Part shown: positions 61,260-64,000 of the stretch, piece by piece | How positions within the stretch are numbered: the stretch's first letter is position 1 | How the letters are laid out: each line of letters opens with the position of its first letter | Assembly: GCA_037013685.1 (NCBI GenBank) | Contig: CM072892.1 | Location: 19,845,501-19,909,500 of the forward strand | Source: Acridotheres tristis | Lineage: Eukaryota; Chordata; Aves; Passeriformes; Sturnidae | Direction: 5' to 3' | DNA: 64,000 bases | Notes under the pieces: generated by a model | Told to the model about the DNA's origin: nothing | The model's database searches: none | What the model saw: the letters and a program-made list of their open reading frames with translations, nothing else | Translations under genes and position numbers: made by a program

Positions 61260-64000
61260 ACAGAAGCACTTCTTCCAGTCATCATGAATTTCTTCAGGCA
61301 AAACTGGAAAAGTGTTCTGGTTTATATGAAAGCTATTTTAATCCAGTCTCATCTCCAGAGAGTGTTTTTAGAGGTACCTGCCACTGAATTTTCAAGAATT
61401 TAGGATTAATACCTCAGCCAGAGTTTCAGAAGATCTTATTTGCTTATTTCCTAAGGACTGTAGTAAGTAGTTTGAATTTTCAAAAGACTGCTAATAACCA
61501 AAATCTTTATAAAGTCTATTGTTGGTGTCACCAGGTGTCTCAACTGAAATCTTTTTTCAGTCCAGCATCATTACGATCATTGAGAATTTGAACACTGGGA
61601 TCCTAAGTGCCCTTACTGAGGTCTCCACTGTTTTTTATTGATTAAATAGTGCCAATTTTTCAGTGTTACACACTGCCACATATGTACTTTATGTACATAT
61701 ACTCTTCACCCATGTGAGTATAGTAGTAGTTTGAACAGACTGTTGATTGGAGTGAAGGGAAAAGATCTGAGAAGTTTGTGAGTTTGAAAGTAGCAGAAAT
61801 TATTTAGATACAAGCAGTGCCTGTAGTGGGGGCGATTTTTTTTTTACTCATGTGGAAAAATCTCTCTGACTAGTTTCAGATTACTACTTCTTTTAAGAAC
61901 GATGCAGTCATTGTCCTTTCATACATTTGAAAGCTTTGTAGGACTCAAACACTCCATGCAGGAAATGTGCCTTCAAGGTAAGCATATGTTTACTCCCTGA
62001 AGCAATTCTCACTTTCAGTCCTCTTTCTATTTCTCATTATGGTTTTATTATTTGTACTGTGCTAAGACTTGAGGTATTGTATGGAGAATTTTGCCTAGAA
62101 ACATAAAATGTCTTTGATCACAAGGGGTAAAGATGAGCAGTATCTCCAGGCAGCTGAGCTTATTTTAGTTAATGTCTCTTACATTTATTAACTATCAACA
62201 CTCTGCTAGAAAATGAAAATGACTGAATTCAGCTGAGAAATACTAAAACTGACTGATGTTATTTTTGTTCTTTCTTTTATTTAGATTTAAATTTAGTCAT
62301 CCTATGAAGGAGTCAGAAACAGAAGTGTCATTATAAACACTGCAGAAATAATTTTCCTTCTTTGGTGGGTTGCTGGCTGACAGTTACTTGATAGGATGTC
62401 CAACACCTCTCCACATTATTTAGCAGCTGCTAAATCTCCCTCTTGAACAGTCACCTCCCAGGATAGAGAGCAATTGGGTGCAAAAGAGCATGAAAGCAAG
62501 TGAAAAAGCTGTATAAAATTCAGCCTGGAGGTGCTTACTCTTTTGCTTGCATAGAACTCTCAGTAATTTCTTTGGCCCTTCAGTACACTAATCAAGTCCT
62601 TGATAGGTCACCTGTGTTACAGATGGTGAAAAGTCTCTTTCAGCGACTCTTAGCAGTTGGTGTGCATAGCTGTATTAATCTCTAGAACAGACCAGGACCA
62701 GAATTGGCAGCACGCAGAGATCACTTATGGATTAAGTACTTACCTTCTTCTGCCACTGAAGTTAAATCTGCATCGACTTGTCTAAGATACAAAATTTTGT
62801 GTGGTAACATGCACAGCCGTTGCTTATGTTCCTGCTCTGTTCAGTCAGCCAGCCACCCCCCACACATTCAGCCATCCATCCTCCCATCCGTCCTACCTCC
62901 CCTCCCTCTCTCTCTCTTGCATACTTGCAATTCATTCTTTGCACTATTGACATTGATTGGTTTAATTACTATTTTGTAACATGTTCCTACCTTCTTATTT
63001 TGTAAAAATAAGTAAGTCTATACACTGGCAAACTTCGTAGAAGCGGTTTATTTTTTTTCTTTATATCAGTTGAAATGGAATGTCATGTTTTGTTTAAACT
63101 ATGTGAAAATTTAAATAAATGTTAAGATGAAACAGCATATCTACATTTTCACTGTGAAATTGAAGTTGTATGTGCTATATATTCTCATAAATCAGAGGTT
63201 CTTGAATTCAGAAGAGGAAAGGGAATAGTTTGAATAAGGGACAACATAAATTAGAAGTAATGGGACTACATACAGAAAAGAGATTACTTAATTTCATCAT
63301 GCAGATTGAACAGTAGACTGCAAAGGAAATGGAGCAGGCCTAGAGCTTGAGCCACATAACAGTTTGAAGTAGTACTAACATAATATGGAAGATGGTCCAG
63401 CATTTGAACAAATCCATCCTGAAAACAAAGTAATTGAGGATTGAACTTCTGCTCAGTGGTCTCTTCTTTGACCACTAAAACCAGGAGTACATGAAACTTC
63501 CTGTATCTTCCTATGATCAGAACATCTGTTTGCAAAGCAAATGTAAGGTCTAAACTACATAGAGTCCATGCTATGATTTTCTGTGTTCTTTCAAAGTTCA
63601 GTAAGCCATGTGTCATTTCATACATCTTTCCACTTTTCTCAGAGTCACTGAGACACACTTCAGTCTTGTTTTTCCCAGAAGCATTCCTTGTATCAGACTG
63701 AGGAGCTGGGCACTTCTCTTGGCCAAATAAAATCAGATACTCATAATTGCTATTCAGAGTATTTCTCTGAGCTCAATACAACTGACAGTAAGTCAACCAT
63801 TTTACAGTATGAGAAAATGGAGGTACACAAGGTACAATGCCTCATATTTGTTATTTAAGAGTAAAATGAGGTCAGCCAGAAGAAACAAGGAAAGTTAACA
63901 TTCAGGGGCTGTTAGTACTAACACTAATATGCATAGTACTAACTAATATGCATAATGTTCTTAAAAAGAAAGACTTAGAGAATAAAACTGAAATTTTAAA
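61260..64000. other. Downstream region, no gene recognised
   Basis: No coding exon is recognisable. In other vertebrates GTF2A1 follows STON2 in the same orientation, but I see none of its conserved segments here. A small imperfect tandem duplication lies at 63913-63952, with the word tagtactaac followed by taatatgca twice. There is a further AATAAA near 63114. Confidence 0.6.

Noticed and set aside
63284..63658. 124-codon minus-strand ORF near the right edge
   Set aside because: No similarity to GTF2A1 or any family I know; treated as chance.

Overview
The window is vertebrate nuclear DNA, almost certainly from a bird. It is AT-rich and sparse in genes, and it carries CR1 LINE 3' ends of the kind common in avian genomes, at about 21.7-21.97, 51.44-51.54 and 58.18-58.25 kb. 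Decayed CR1/L3-like relics and one MIR-like SINE core are also present. The single gene I can establish is stonin-2 (STON2), on the + strand. Six coding exons between 9716 and 58754 splice to a predicted 887-residue protein, close to the roughly 905 residues of mammalian stonin-2.

Layout. 1-9594 holds no recognisable coding exon and is probably the 5' non-coding part of STON2 and/or the intergenic space before it. Coding exons lie at 9716-9803 (with a 5' leader back to about 9595), 10232-10486, 16565-16762, 49334-51169, 57207-57409 and 58671-58754, followed by an AU-rich 3' UTR. The third intron (16763-49333, 32.6 kb) contains most of the unexplained structure. It has a CpG-rich island at 34.29-34.72 kb and a second GC-rich block at 37.88-38.35 kb. 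The second block contains a 27-bp minisatellite arranged as two copies of a 108-bp four-unit block. The intron also carries LINE relics, AT microsatellites and two perfect hairpins.

How the gene works. Stonin-2 is a clathrin adaptor that sorts synaptotagmin into endocytic vesicles. The exon structure is modular. The first, second and fourth coding exons each carry one WVxF AP-2-binding motif. The fourth also carries two NPF (EH-domain-binding) motifs, the whole stonin homology domain and most of the mu-homology domain, and the last two exons finish the mu-homology domain. Exons 2, 3 and 4 are bounded by phase-1 introns on both sides, so each could be skipped without breaking the frame.

The observations most worth checking are: a chain of four upstream ORFs in the leader of the first coding exon, the last overlapping the STON2 start codon; the island inside intron 3, which could drive a short STON2 lacking two AP-2 motifs; a possible tiny two-exon gene starting at that island; and the minisatellite.
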